This document shows positions 36,621 to 56,613 of a stretch of DNA of 64,000 nt, piece by piece. This DNA is from Sweltsa coloradensis (lineage: Eukaryota > Arthropoda > Insecta > Plecoptera > Chloroperlidae): the NCBI GenBank assembly GCA_024449915.1, contig JAMZAV010001043.1, positions 124,001-188,000 on the forward strand, given 5' to 3'. Within the stretch, counting starts at the first letter, position 1. Each line of letters begins with the position of its first letter. The notes beneath the pieces were generated by a model. That model saw only the letters and a list, made by a program, of their open reading frames with translations. It was not told the DNA's origin and did no database searches. The position numbers were made by a program, and so were the translations under genes.

Positions 36621-37280
36621 CACCCTGGACAGTATTTCCAAGAGAAATTAAAACAATTCTCTAGCTAAATTGTTTCAAGTTTGATTATCTGCTTGTTTGT
36701 TTCAGTTCCTGGCGTTTTATGTTGCCTCCCTATTTATTTGCCATTTTTTTTTTAAGAGTAAAGTTTATATTGGAGAATTGCTAAAATGATATTATGTATT
36801 CAATTCATATTGAGGTTGTAGTCTACCTAATTTAACTACACATTAATAAGGGTTATGCGATATTATTTATATTATTTAACAACATGGTCATTTATTATAC
36901 AAGTTGCTTCATTTCTGTTTACATACAATGAAGAAAATTGATTTATCTTAAATAAATAACATAACACCAGAGCAAGGTACCGTATATATATAGAAACATG
37001 AAACTGAGCTATACGAATTCAAGGTATGTTTATGCCTCGCCTTTCACTATACAATAAATAAAAACAATGCGATACAATTTATATCATTTAACAACATACA
37101 CATTAAAACAGAAGAAACGTGCAGGACTTGATTTTTTTTTAAATAATGAGCATAAACACAAATTGTTTCCTGTGTTATACCTTGCGATCTCAAAGCTGTT
37201 ATACTGAATATATTAATTTTTATATAATCAATTTCCAGTAATTTCAGCCTAATTTGTAGACAACATCACATCTGTTGGAG
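36621..37280 (-). other. 3' flank of the proteasome gene, probable 3' UTR region
   Basis: AT-rich with no ORF. Candidate AATAAA signals on the minus strand lie at about 36889-36894 and 36735-36740. The transcript end cannot be fixed from sequence alone. Confidence 0.35.
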
Positions 37281-46458
<9,178 letters not shown>

Positions 46459-46492
46459 TTTTCTTTTAAGCTCTGCGAATTGGAACGCAGCC

Positions 46493-47026
46493 TAAGGCTG
46501 CGTTCCAATGCTTCATTTTTACGCTAGTCTACTGCGTAGTGGACTCATTTACCGGAAGTGAAGTGACTAGCAGGCGACCAAAGCTCCGATTTGGCTAGCA
46601 GGCTAGCAGATAGCAGACAGCAGGCGAAAGTGTACACTACGAAGTCGACTACCCTGCTAGCAAAATGGCGGCCAGTAATTTCGCAGCCACAAACCTACAA
46701 CTAGAAGCTACTTATGGAGTTAAAGTGTTATGAATTGATGATATTACGATAATAAAATTGAATATAACAGCAAATACAAATACTTACATCCAGTCAAGCA
46801 TTCTTTTCAATGGTTTCATGTGAAAAGTGAGGTTAGGGTTTGTTTATTGTTTATGTTTATTGTTAGGGTTGTTGATGACTTTTCTATCTGTTTAGGAAGC
46901 TGTGAGTAGCCATAGTAGGTAGACTTCAAAAGTGTATGCCCAAAGGTGTAAGTAGGTAGCAGTTAGCAGGCTAGTGGATAGACGGTAGTGGCTAGCAGGG
47001 CAAAGAAGCATTGGAACGCAGCCTTA
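46493..47026. mobile_element. MITE G, TA-flanked, directly upstream of PSMC4
   Basis: A 22-bp terminal inverted repeat, beginning TAAGGCTGCGTTCC at 46493-46514, is exactly inverted at 47005-47026. If TA is taken as the target duplication, the element is AGGCTGCG...CGCAGCCT, as in Tc1/mariner-type MITEs. The interior is rich in GCTAGCAGGC-like words. At the left border an additional inverted copy of the terminus makes a 27-bp palindrome (46481-46507), only about 23 bp before the ATG of PSMC4. Confidence 0.75.
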
Positions 47027-47114
47027 TTGTCAAGAGTCTTCTGGATACTACAACAATGCATGTTACGACTGTCACTTGCACTATGACCAACACATTCGCT
47101 CTAAAAATGTATCT

Positions 47115-47283
47115 TAATGGCGTTTTCCATTGGCCGCACTCAGGTCGCACTAGTGCGCCCTAGTGCGCACTGGATTGCCACTTGTCTTTTCATTTGTTCA
47201 GTTTTGTAATGTTATTCAAGTGAAATTTGACAACAATGACATCTCTGCACTCGCCGAGTGCATGCCAATGGAAAACGCCATTA
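47115..47283. mobile_element. MITE H, TA-flanked
   Basis: The 20-bp ends TAATGGCGTTTTCCATTGGC (47115-47134) and its exact inverse (47264-47283) frame 169 bp. The interior has a GCGCACTAGTGCGC palindrome-like block. TA at both borders suggests a Tc1/mariner-type target. Confidence 0.75.
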
Positions 47284-48124
47284 GACGAAAACCACTTGTC
47301 TGCTAGTTTTACTTTTGGGGATTGGTCATGGGTCTCGCTGCATCTCCTCTGAATCTTTTAAAATAACTAGTGCCTGTTGGGACGCGTTTGGATGTCAAAT
47401 TCAACGTCAATCATTTTTTCTCTTCGTTATTTCTTTTTTGTTGTTGCAATTTTCAAAATTTTTATTCGATAATTTTAAATCATTTCATATCACATTTTTA
47501 GTAGGTATAGGCCTACTATTTTAATATGGTATCAGAAATTGTTGTCTTATTATAAGTTATTATCAGTTCAGTTCTTATTAGAAGTACAAAATTATTTCAA
47601 AATGTCCTTACCTACAGATCATTATTTTAATGTATTTCAGTATTTTTGTATTTGTTTGTATTTTGCAAACATTTAAGAATCGTCAGTAGGCCAATATCCA
47701 ACTAAGGCAACAGTACACGAAGCAAATAATCACTCCACATATTATTACAATCAGCGTGCGAATTGACGGGGGGGGGGGGGGGGCGATACCTGTTTTTTAC
47801 CTTCTAACTAAACGTGTTTAGGAAACAGTAACTTGCAATTAGTTTACAAGATTCCAGTCGCCAAATTCCCCAAAAAATATAGTGGAGGAAAAGATACATC
47901 ACTTTCAACAAAACTTCGAATATATCAACACCATTTCACCGGATTTAAGCATAAGAAAAACGAAATTTGACTTTTACTTGCATCACTACCTCTGAAAATA
48001 GACATTGAAGTAAAGGCTAGACTAAAATCCCAACGAACTGCCCTTACCCCAAGCGCAAGGTCTCCCAAATCTCTTAGCGGAGTTCCAGCGCAATTTAGAG
48101 AACCTTGGTGAGGTGACTTCCTAT
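47284..48124. other. Intergenic, no gene recognised
   Basis: A G run lies at about 47770-47783. No ORF of interest. Confidence 0.35.
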
Positions 48125-48485
48125 TGGCGTATCCAAGGGGGGAGGGAGGGGGGACAACCCTCCCCCCTTTTGAAAAAAAAGTGTAAAGGAGAAAATAAAA
48201 TAACCACAAATTACCATCTGACTAAAAGAGGATTTTAGTAGATACAAAGTTGTTTTTTTATGCTTTAAAACGCTCAGATTTTCACCAAAATGACCTTGAA
48301 AGAGAAAACTTTTAGATTAACAACAGGATTGTAGTAGATAAAAAGTTGGTCATTGTGATGTTTAAAACGCACAGATTTTCACCAAAATGACCTTGAAGAA
48401 GCCCGGACCCCCCACTTATAGCTTCGGCACATCTATGAAAAAATTGATTGAACCCCCTCTTTATGAATTCCTGGATACGCCACTG
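48125..48485. mobile_element. hAT-type non-autonomous element with near-perfect 8-bp TSD
   Basis: The right end inverted reads CAGTGGCGTATCCAGG and the left end reads TGGCGTATCCAAGG, with the first bases lost. TTCCTAT (48118-48124) and TTCCTATA (48486-48493) flank it. The interior has two diverged units of about 110 bp, marked by 'agattttcaccaaaatgacc' near 48278 and 48374. Confidence 0.7.
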
Positions 48486-48589
48486 TTCCTATAAGATGAG
48501 TCTTGTACTTTGCCAACTGACTGTACTTCACAAGACTCTGTAGTCTGTACCAAAAGCTGCTCGGAAGACCGGCTGGTCCAATGCTCGAG

Positions 48590-48591
48590 GC

Positions 48592-48639
<48 letters not shown>

Positions 48640-48640
48640 G
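48590..48640. repeat. (GTCT)n microsatellite
   Basis: About eleven tandem CTGT/GTCT units. Confidence 0.95.
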
Positions 48641-49011
48641 TATGTCGCAACGTAACCCAACCACCACTTACACTTGTTCGAGTTTTTGTTGTTAGATGAT
48701 AGTTTCACGAGGTTGGTCTAGTTTACTAACACACTCCATGGCCTGGGCTCAAGGAATGAAATCGAAAGTGACCATGTGCTCTAGGAGGGCTATACGTAAT
48801 GGCGTATTCGTGCTCTTGGAAACAATTTACTTCAAATATATTTTAGTTAAATATGTATTTATTTAAAGTTTATGGAGGGCAATAAATAGAACTAAGAAGA
48901 CACAGTTAATGCACTACAAATAATAATCAGAACGAAATTCGAAGTGTATGTATTGTACACACACAATATAAAATTAGACAATATTTATGGTAGCATATAA
49001 TAATATATTGT

Positions 49012-49180
49012 TAGTGGTGTGCGCTCCCCGAAATTTCGGGTCGGATAGGGTATTTGGAGGCAAACCCGAAAGTCAAAAAAGGTACCTGATTTTCGAGCAA
49101 TGAAAAAATAGGTTTTTGGGAAGTTTGAGGGGCCGGTCCTAGATTGTACTATGTGGTGGAGGTGCCGGTCCAGACAATAT
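49012..49180 (+). mobile_element. hAT-like element E5 fragment
   Basis: The left end TAGTGGTGTGCGC is followed by CCCGAAATTTCGGG and TCGGGT-type words, then the shared core GTGGAGGTGCCGGTCCAGA at 49155-49173. The right end is missing. Confidence 0.45.
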
Positions 49181-50476
49181 TTAATTTATCATTATTATTT
49201 ATTTATCCTAGAACAGTTTTACAACCAGAATACAGAGGATAATAAAACGACCTAGCATTTAAAATACACATGCAGCATAACAAACATGCAAACATTATAC
49301 ACAAAACAAACACCCGCCCACAAACAGCAGCTATATCCACAAAATGCTATTCAATGTAAATCCAGACAATAGAAAACGAATTGGAAGAAAATTATTGTTT
49401 AAGATTCTTCACAAACACGTTTTTTATCCTTTAGTTTTTATTGCAGTTTTAAAACTGAAAAAGGACAGGAGAACTGCCCGAAACATGTGTGTCAGTGATA
49501 AAATTACATTGATTGCGGTGAAAACAAAATATGTTGCATTATCTGTGAAAATCTAAAAATAACAATTTATTTTAGATAAATACGAAAATACGCTTTTCAA
49601 TTACTATACAACGAATGCTTCCCAATCTGGATTATAGTCAAATCAAGCAAGCGTATCTCGTTCAAGGATTTACAGTGAAATGATGTAACATGAAGATTGA
49701 TCAATGTATTAATCCACAGCCACAAGTCACAACCCCCCATCATTGCATTGCTTTCACAAACTAGTAGCTACGATATCTTGGACAGGGGTAGACTACGTAC
49801 GTAGGCCATTCTCTTTTATAATTATACATTCGTTCTCCTCACCACGTCCTCACCAACTTCAAGAAGCTACAAGCGAGTACGTAAAAGAATGTTGGAGTGG
49901 AGGGGAGAATTAAATTAACTGAACACCCCTAGGCTAGGGCTTTTTTTATATTTCAAGCATAACTTTGCCTTGTAATTACCTTCCAACTGTACGTGTTTTT
50001 AGTTTATCAGGCATTGCTGTGACTACCGCGGCCATGGCCTTGCCTCCATTCATAGTTCAGTTTCCGAATGAAAGCCTGGCGTATAATTAGATCGTTCATA
50101 CGTTCGTAGTGTTCTAGGAATCAAGCGATGCAATGCGAGTTAGTGGGAAGAGCGCTGTGTTGACAGTCACAATCTCAGAGAAGGTTACAATCGTGTTTCT
50201 TTCCCTTCCATCTTGTATCAGAAACTCCGACGCGACGCCCATCGCCATTCTCCGGCAGTCATTTGTAATGGATCGACCTTCGTTATTATCGTGATTTTAA
50301 TTTGGACAATAAAGAAAAGTAAGATAACATAAATGCACACAAAACAATAATTTTAATAATAAACAATAAATAAACAAATTTCAAAATGCATGTCAATTGG
50401 AATGGAAACACTTCTTAACCATCTTTGCCTTTTTAATATATTCAATTCATCTTCATCCTAACCTCAATTTATTTGA
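49181..50476. other. Intergenic, no gene recognised
   Basis: AT-rich. The short ORF at 49344-49556 is Lys-rich and unrecognised. Confidence 0.35.
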
Positions 50477-50765
50477 TTATTCATATATCCGATATACAAA
50501 TTTGGGTATTTAGGTGAGAGGAATGTCCAAGGGCTGTTTCAGAGGACCTTGGAAAATACCCTGAAAAAGATGTATTTACAGACCCACTCAGTTACATAGT
50601 CAACGACTCAACGGTCAGAGCTCGTCTCTAATTTCGGGGAATAAAAATTTTATTTATTCATATATCCGATATACAAATTTGGGTATTTAGGTGAGAGGAA
50701 TGAAAATACAAATTTTATTCCCCGAATTTAGAGGCGAGCCCGAGCCCAGACGGGGGTCCTGAATT
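50477..50765. repeat. 49-bp direct repeats around a family D fragment
   Basis: 50477-50525 and 50654-50702 are identical over 49 bp (ttattcatatatccgatata... to gaggaatg). Between them are CGGTCAGAGCTCGTCTC and 'aatttcggggaataaaa'. After the second repeat, the inverse of that segment follows (ttattccccgaatttagagg, about 50717). Confidence 0.7.
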
Positions 50766-51437
50766 AGAGTTTCACGCATGTCGTAAATTATGCATCTCTT
50801 TCTCTGATGTGTTATCGCAATGATGTATTGTGTCTAGTATGCAGCACTTTCATAATAACAATACAATGATGCAGATTCCAAGAAATTAAATGCTGCCACC
50901 CAGTAGTGGCTCATTATTGAATCCAGTGAGAACTGAGAAGACGCAAGTCAGTGATGCATGCATTATCCAAGCAGACGCGCTCAGTCAATTAGAACTGCAG
51001 TTTTCTTATGACACCAGCCAGCCAGACTTCCCCTCAATGGAAAGAGCGGGAAGGCCATCACGGGGCGTCACGTGAATGTCACATTCAGACGAGCAGACAG
51101 AGAAATACTTTCTAAATAAAACAAACACGATCTTACAATCTCCTTACTTGCAGCAACTGATGATTCTGTCTGGATGTCTGTGAACTTAATTACTTACACT
51201 GCTAGTTGTAGCGTTGAAGTCTGAAGCTTCGCCCATGCACCACTGGACGATATACATTGCATTCATCGACAAGTTTATTTACTGGTCGCGCGCGGCGCAC
51301 AACTGATTTTTAGTGGACGGTTTATATTTTAGCTATTCCACAGTTATTACCTTCACATAAATAGTTACTTATATTATTATTGTCAATATGCTTGGTATAG
51401 AAAAAGTAATACAATGCGACTCCTTGTTTGTACAGTT
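50766..51437. other. Intergenic, no gene recognised
   Basis: No repeat match or convincing ORF. Confidence 0.35.
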
Positions 51438-51857
51438 TAAATAAATAAAATAAATTTTATTTAGAGTCTACCCACTCAGTTATGTAACTGATTTTCAGTG
51501 GGGGACTTTAAATCAAAGCGACCAAGCCAACCCTGCAGGCCCCGACGCAATCGACGAGTGAGCGATAACCAACCAAAGATCGATATTTGTAATAGGAAAT
51601 ATAGCAATCAGTGGTATGGACAGTGCGAACACCCGCGAATCAACGCCAGAATCAACAAGGCCGATTCAGAACAACTCTGAAATTTATTATGTGCTTCGTT
51701 GCTAGGACGGCTCCAAAGTCACCGTTTACAAACTCCTAAGACAAGAACTGATGGACTGAAGTCCAAATCAGAAGTTAAAAAACTTCTGACTTTAGCGGGA
51801 GTCGAACCCTGGACCTTCTGCATTGGAAGCAGATACGCTAACCACAAGACCAATCGC
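51438..51857 (-). mobile_element. tRNA-derived SINE K, copy 1
   Basis: On the minus strand: a tRNA-like head with A-box TGGTCTTGTGGTTAGCG, a TCTGC-TTCCAAT-GCAGA anticodon arm and a GGGTTCGACTCCC B-box. Next come a TCAGAAG...CTTCTGA hairpin, a roughly 300-bp body, and a tail near an AATAAA/TTTATT-rich end. The acceptor halves do not pair. The 60-residue plus ORF 51498-51680 is repeated almost unchanged at 55769-55951 because both lie in the same SINE body, antisense. Confidence 0.75.
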
Positions 51858-52414
51858 TATTATAGGAAATGTAGAGTTTGTTTGCATTGCAGATTAGAAT
51901 GTTCTCAGCCTGTCAGCCAAAGAATTTCCCCAGAATTGTGATGGAAAAACATACCACTCTAAAAACGTCCACAAACATACGTTTTGTAAGAGGGTAAAAC
52001 CATGGTAAAACGTGCATCATGATTTGTCGGTGAATAGGCCTAATGATGAATGAATGAATGAATGAGTGAATGATGATGATCAAAACCGAAAACATAAAGG
52101 TCATAAAGGTTATTACAACCTAGTCTCTCCCCTCTCGACGAGACTGGTCAGTCGCATAGGCTCCTCGAGTCCTCGAGGAGGGCGAAGATTGTGTCTCAAC
52201 ACCCAAGAAGACAACAATAGAAAAGCCGTCGTGCTCAAGCTCCTCAAAATATGGCACTTGTAAAGTTTATAAGAAAATCACATTTTAAATTATTTTAAAA
52301 GTTATATGTAGTAGAGTTGGTTTCAGTTAAGAATGTCTCCGCCGAGGGACGAGGATAGCAAAAAGCAAATTTTTGTTTGCTCGACCGACTGACACCACAG
52401 ACTGTTGTTTACAA
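51858..52414. other. Intergenic, no gene recognised
   Basis: A GAAT/GATGAT microsatellite lies at about 52041-52080. Nothing coding was seen. Confidence 0.35.
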
Positions 52415-52695
52415 TTTTGGACAGTTGTCAAGGAAGCGGAAATATAGGGCTTTATTATATTAAATAATTTGAAGATTTTTATTTGATTTAGGCTACAGGT
52501 TTTTTATTTTCTTAAAAAGTCAAAAATTGACCACATTCGTGGATTGATCCTGGCTGATAAACATAAAATATTGAAAATCTACTACTGTAGGGCTGTCCAT
52601 GTACGCTTTATTGACAACTAAGTAAAGTTTAATATACGTAGGATTCAACGTGGCCGAGAGAATAGCTATATGTGCCAACGGCCAAATGTGGCCTA
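52415..52695 (-). repeat. Dispersed repeat family I, copy 2
   Basis: It matches 9235-9580 in word order and orientation (see that entry). It ends about 10 bp before the TTAA-flanked element. Confidence 0.7.
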
Positions 52696-52705
52696 TCCCT
52701 CTTAA

Positions 52706-53362
52706 AGGGGTATTCACCCGCTAAACTCAAAAAAATATTTCATTCACACTAACTAATTATGAATTTAGAAATTAACAGAAAAATCATTGGGTCCACCATG
52801 ACCCGAAAAAAATTTGTCAAACTTGGTATTTTTCGAGCTAGGTCCCATCGTCAAAAATCTCCCATAAGAAATATCATGTGGACGATCTTTATGCCCCGTG
52901 ACTTTGGAGGATTTTGATCCAAAAAAATGTTGGCCATTATTGACGTACTCTACAGCCTTTTCAGCAAATCCACTTTATTTTGTTTTGTAATGTGGACAAG
53001 TCGCAATTACGTGGTTCTGTCAAAAAATGCTTATTACCAAGAATTAAGGGGTGTGATTTTGGTTTGCGTGTTTGAGAATAAATTTGTGCACAGTTTCAAG
53101 ATGCAATGTTATAAAGGATAATTTTAGATTGGTACAGTGCTCTAGTGATGAGGAACAAAAAAGAAGCAAGCTAAAGCCGACACAGAATACAGAATTTTTA
53201 AGAAATTTCCCAAAACGAAAATTTTCGCAAGTTTCTGGACCAAAAAGTTGAAAAATTCGTGTAAAATCACAGTTACAATATATCATTTATAAACAGTCAT
53301 TTTAGTGTAGATTATGCTGCCATAGATTATGTGTAAAAATAATTTTTGGGGTAATAGCCCCT
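52706..53362. mobile_element. TTAA-flanked inverted-repeat element
   Basis: TTAA at 52702-52705 and 53363-53366 flanks ends AGGGGTATTCACCC and, inverted, AGGGGCTATTACCCC. The TTAA target is typical of piggyBac-type elements, but the ends are short and no transposase is present, so the superfamily is a guess. Confidence 0.55.
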
Positions 53363-53366
53363 TTAA

Positions 53367-54420
53367 GTAAATACTTAGATAAACTGGAAGATTAAACAGT
53401 CTCGTAAGAATTGTGACACATTATGGAAATATATGATCATTGATCACCAATCACTATAGCGTCGACGTTGATATTACTTGTACGTGAAAATTTAAATTAT
53501 CAATACCAACAATAGAATAAAAATCAACTTTTCCAACTGACTTATAAATATTAGCCATTCCCTTTTATTTATTTTATTCCCCTGATGGTGGAAAATTATT
53601 TACATGCCATAGAACAATAGTTTTTGATTAGGAAATACCATAATACAGTAGTCAAATAAGTTATTTTGGGGTTCCTGTTACTTTTCAACGTTGGCATGAA
53701 TGCAAATGTATTTCCGCTCCCTGTGACATTCTAAAAACTGAGAACGAGTCTACCTAAAATCATAAATAATTTTTCATAATGAAAAATCCATTTATGTTTC
53801 CCAATAACCGGACACGTATTTTAGGTGTATATTTCAGTCTGTTAAATGTTAGAAGTATTCATGAAATTTTGTTTTTCCGTTAGCACAAAGAACTTTTACA
53901 GGAAAAGAACGTTAAATTTCTCCCAAGTTCACACAAAATATGACGTTTTAAATTGAAAGTTTGAAGTTTCTTGTGATGAAAATGGAACTCATTACTGGAA
54001 ACGTGTTTCTTCTAAAGACTGATGAGAATAACAATGAATTATACAAATTAGCTCGAAATACCGGTGGAAATGTGTTTGGGATGTCGCTAGAGTATCTAGG
54101 GCGACGGTCGTCGCCCGGCAGACAAGCGATGCGATGCTTAGGCGACACCGAACTCCGGCCCCATATACACCTACAAGAGTTGGGGGGTTTTCAGCTATCT
54201 GCACACGCCGCCCCGAAAGAGTTACAATCTTGAAACTCGGTATATGACCTGGTATGTGGTCCATGACATACCAAAAAAAAATACAACCCGATCCGACAAC
54301 TCGTTCTATGTTAAAAAAGGCTCTCAACATCGTCAAATTCCTTAAGGCTGGCTGGTGGCTGGTGGTTGGGTGGGTGGGTGGGTGGGTGGCAGTTCTCCGC
54401 GGAGAGTTCTTTAGCCTACA
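53367..54420. other. Intergenic; (TGGG)n at 54366-54389
   Basis: The ORFs at 53961-54233 (+) and 53992-54462 (-) overlap on opposite strands and are not recognised. 54170-54300 resembles the family J repeat that follows. Confidence 0.35.
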
Positions 54421-54990
54421 GAGAAAACGGTAAATCTTAGAACTATGAAACTTGGACCACACTTAGGTGTATTTCAGACGCAGTGCCTTTTGCTTTCAAA
54501 ACCAAAATCGGGTAACAGGGACCGGAGAAAATCAAAATTTGGATGATAATCAAAACGCGTAATTACCAAGGCGTGGTAATTTGTACAAACTTGAAATTTA
54601 ACATGCTATTAACCATTATAAATATCTTGCGTCCAAAACACAAGGGGCTAAATTTGGGATGACCATGGGCCCAAAAATGACAAAAAACATATCTGAACTT
54701 TAAGAAATGAATCATTCAAAGAAAACGCTACAACTGAGATGTTTCAAACGTGGAATACATTTTGATATCTCTCATTCTTTATCACTTTTGAATATGGAAA
54801 GCAAAATTGGTTAACGGGAACCGGAAAAAAAACAAAATTATCAAAAGTAGGTAATTCCGTACTCTTATGAATAATACGCTATACCGAGAAAACGGTTCAT
54901 CTTAGAACTTTGAAACTTGGGCCACACTCAGATGTACCTCATATAACAAAAACCGGGCAATTGGGACCGGGGAAAATCAAAATCAAAATC

Positions 54991-55748
54991 AAAACGCGTA
55001 ATTACTCAGGCGTAGTAATTTGTACAAGCTTGAAATTAAACATGCTCTTAACCATTATAAATATCAAGTGCTTATGCTAGTGCGTTGGTCTTGTTGTTAG
55101 CGTATCTGCTTCCAATGCAGAAGGGCCAGGGTTCGATTCCCGCTAAAGTCAGAAGTTTTTTAACTTCTGATTTGGACTTAAGTCTATCAGTTCTTGTCTT
55201 AGGAGTTTGTAAACGGTGACTTTGGAGCCGTCCTAGCAAAATCAAAACGCGTAATTACTCAGGCGTAGTAATTTGTATACAAGCTTGAAATTAAACATGC
55301 TCTTAACCATTATAAATATCTAGAGCTTATGCTAGTGCGTTGGTCTTGTTGTTAGCGTATCTGCTTCCAATGCAGACGGGCCAGGGTTCGATTCCCGCTA
55401 AAGTCAGAAGTTTTTTAACTTCTGATTTGGACTTAAGTCTATCAGTTCTTGTCTTAGGAGTTTGTAAACGGTGACTTTGGAGCCGTCCTAGCAAAATCAA
55501 AACGCGTAATTACTCAGGCGTAGTAATTTGTATACAAGCTTGAAATTAAACATGCTCTTAACCATTATAAATATCTAGCGCTTATGCTAGTGCGTTGGTC
55601 TTGTTGTTAGCGTATCTGCTTCCAATGCAGAAGGGCCAGGGTTCGATTCCCGCTCAAGTCAGAAGTTTTTTAACTTCTGATTTGGACTTAAGTCTATCAG
55701 TTTCTTGTCTTAGGAGTTTGTAAACGGTGACTTTGGAGCCGTCCTAGC
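54991..55748 (+). repeat. Triplication (253-255 bp) spanning the SINE K insertion junction
   Basis: Units start at 54991, 55244 and 55499 (aaaacgcgtaattactcagg). Each contains about 90 bp of family J flank, then the SINE head with A- and B-boxes and hairpin, ending at 'gccgtcctagca'. Only the third unit continues into the full SINE body. The units are nearly identical: 'aagggccag' vs 'acgggccag' and single-base changes. Confidence 0.9.
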
Positions 55749-56010
55749 AACGAAGCACATAATAAATTTCAGAGTTGTTCTGAATCGGCCTTGTTGATTC
55801 TGGCGTTGATCCGCGGGTGTTCGCACTGTCCATACCACTGATTGATATATTTCCTATTAAAAATATCAATCTTTGGTTGGTTATCGCTCACTCGTCGATT
55901 GCGTCGGGGCCTGCAGGGTTGGCTTGGTCGCTTTGATTTAAAGTCCCCCACTGAAAATCAGTTATATAACTGAGTGGGTAGTCTGTAAATAAAAATTTAT
56001 TTATTTATTT
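55591..56010 (+). mobile_element. tRNA-derived SINE K, copy 2 (full length)
   Basis: It has the same head, TCAGAAGTTTTTTAACTTCTGA-type hairpin, body and 'actgagtgggta' end as the copy at 51438-51857, followed by an AATAAAAATTTATTTATTT tail. Head-only duplicates precede it at 55081 and 55336. Confidence 0.8.
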
Positions 56011-56121
56011 AAGGGGTATCTTTGGGGGGACCGTGGGCCCAAAAATGTAAAAAAACAACTTTGAACTCAACAAATTTAATCATTCACACCTTGATAGCGA
56101 ACGAACAACAAAAAGATGTAA

Positions 56122-56613
56122 TATCCAACCAAATACAAAAATTTGTAAAAAAAAACGGCAGCCAAGCTCTCCTTCAAAAGTCTCCGGCTGTGAATGCTGT
56201 GAGATATAGAAGTTGAGCCAAGCTTTTTATTCTTTCTCCCTAGTTTCGCTTTTAAAATAAGTAAGATCATTTCGCCTGTTGACGAGCGCCAAGCCAACGA
56301 TTTTGTGGTAAAAAAGGAAAATTTTTAAACTCGAAATCATAAAAAAATTGCCTTGGCCATTGAATTTGGTTCATGGCCAAGCCATTTTTTTATGATTTCG
56401 AGTTTTAAAATTTTACTTTTTTACCACAAAAATCGTTGGCTTGGCGCTCGTCAACAGGCGAAATGATCTTACTTATTTTAAAAGCGAAACTAGGGAGAAA
56501 GAATAAAAAGCTTGGCTCAACTTCTATATCTCACAGCATTCACAGCCGGAGACTTTTGAAGGAGAGCTTGGCTGCCGTTTTTTTTTTTACAAATTTTTGT
56601 ATTTGGTTGGATA
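56122..56613. repeat. Long near-perfect palindrome, about 240-bp arms, 12-nt loop
   Basis: 56122-56360 is inverted at 56373-56613 with only a handful of mismatches or 1-bp indels (homopolymer length and a few bases near the loop). The loop is about 56361-56372. The two ORFs at 56076-56297 (-) and 56436-56744 (+) share the peptide MAWRSSTGEMILLILKAKLG because of this symmetry. It could be a foldback element, a recent inverted duplication or a library artefact. Confidence 0.92.

Larger units (their letters stand above)
54421..56120 (+). repeat. Family J tandem repeat, unit about 465 bp, second unit split by a SINE
   Basis: 'gagaaaacgg..atcttagaac' starts units at 54421 and 54886. Unit 1 runs through 'aaaacgcgtaattac', 'cttgaaattt.aacatgct' and 'aaggggctaaatttggg' to 54885. 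Unit 2 is the same up to about 55060, is interrupted by the SINE array, and resumes at about 56010 with 'aaggggtatctttgggggga' and 'gtgggcccaaaaatg'. Confidence 0.7.

Noticed and set aside
51498..51680. 60-residue ORF nearly identical to one at 55769-55951, suggesting a conserved peptide
   Set aside because: Both lie antisense in two young copies of the same SINE; identity comes from shared repeat origin.
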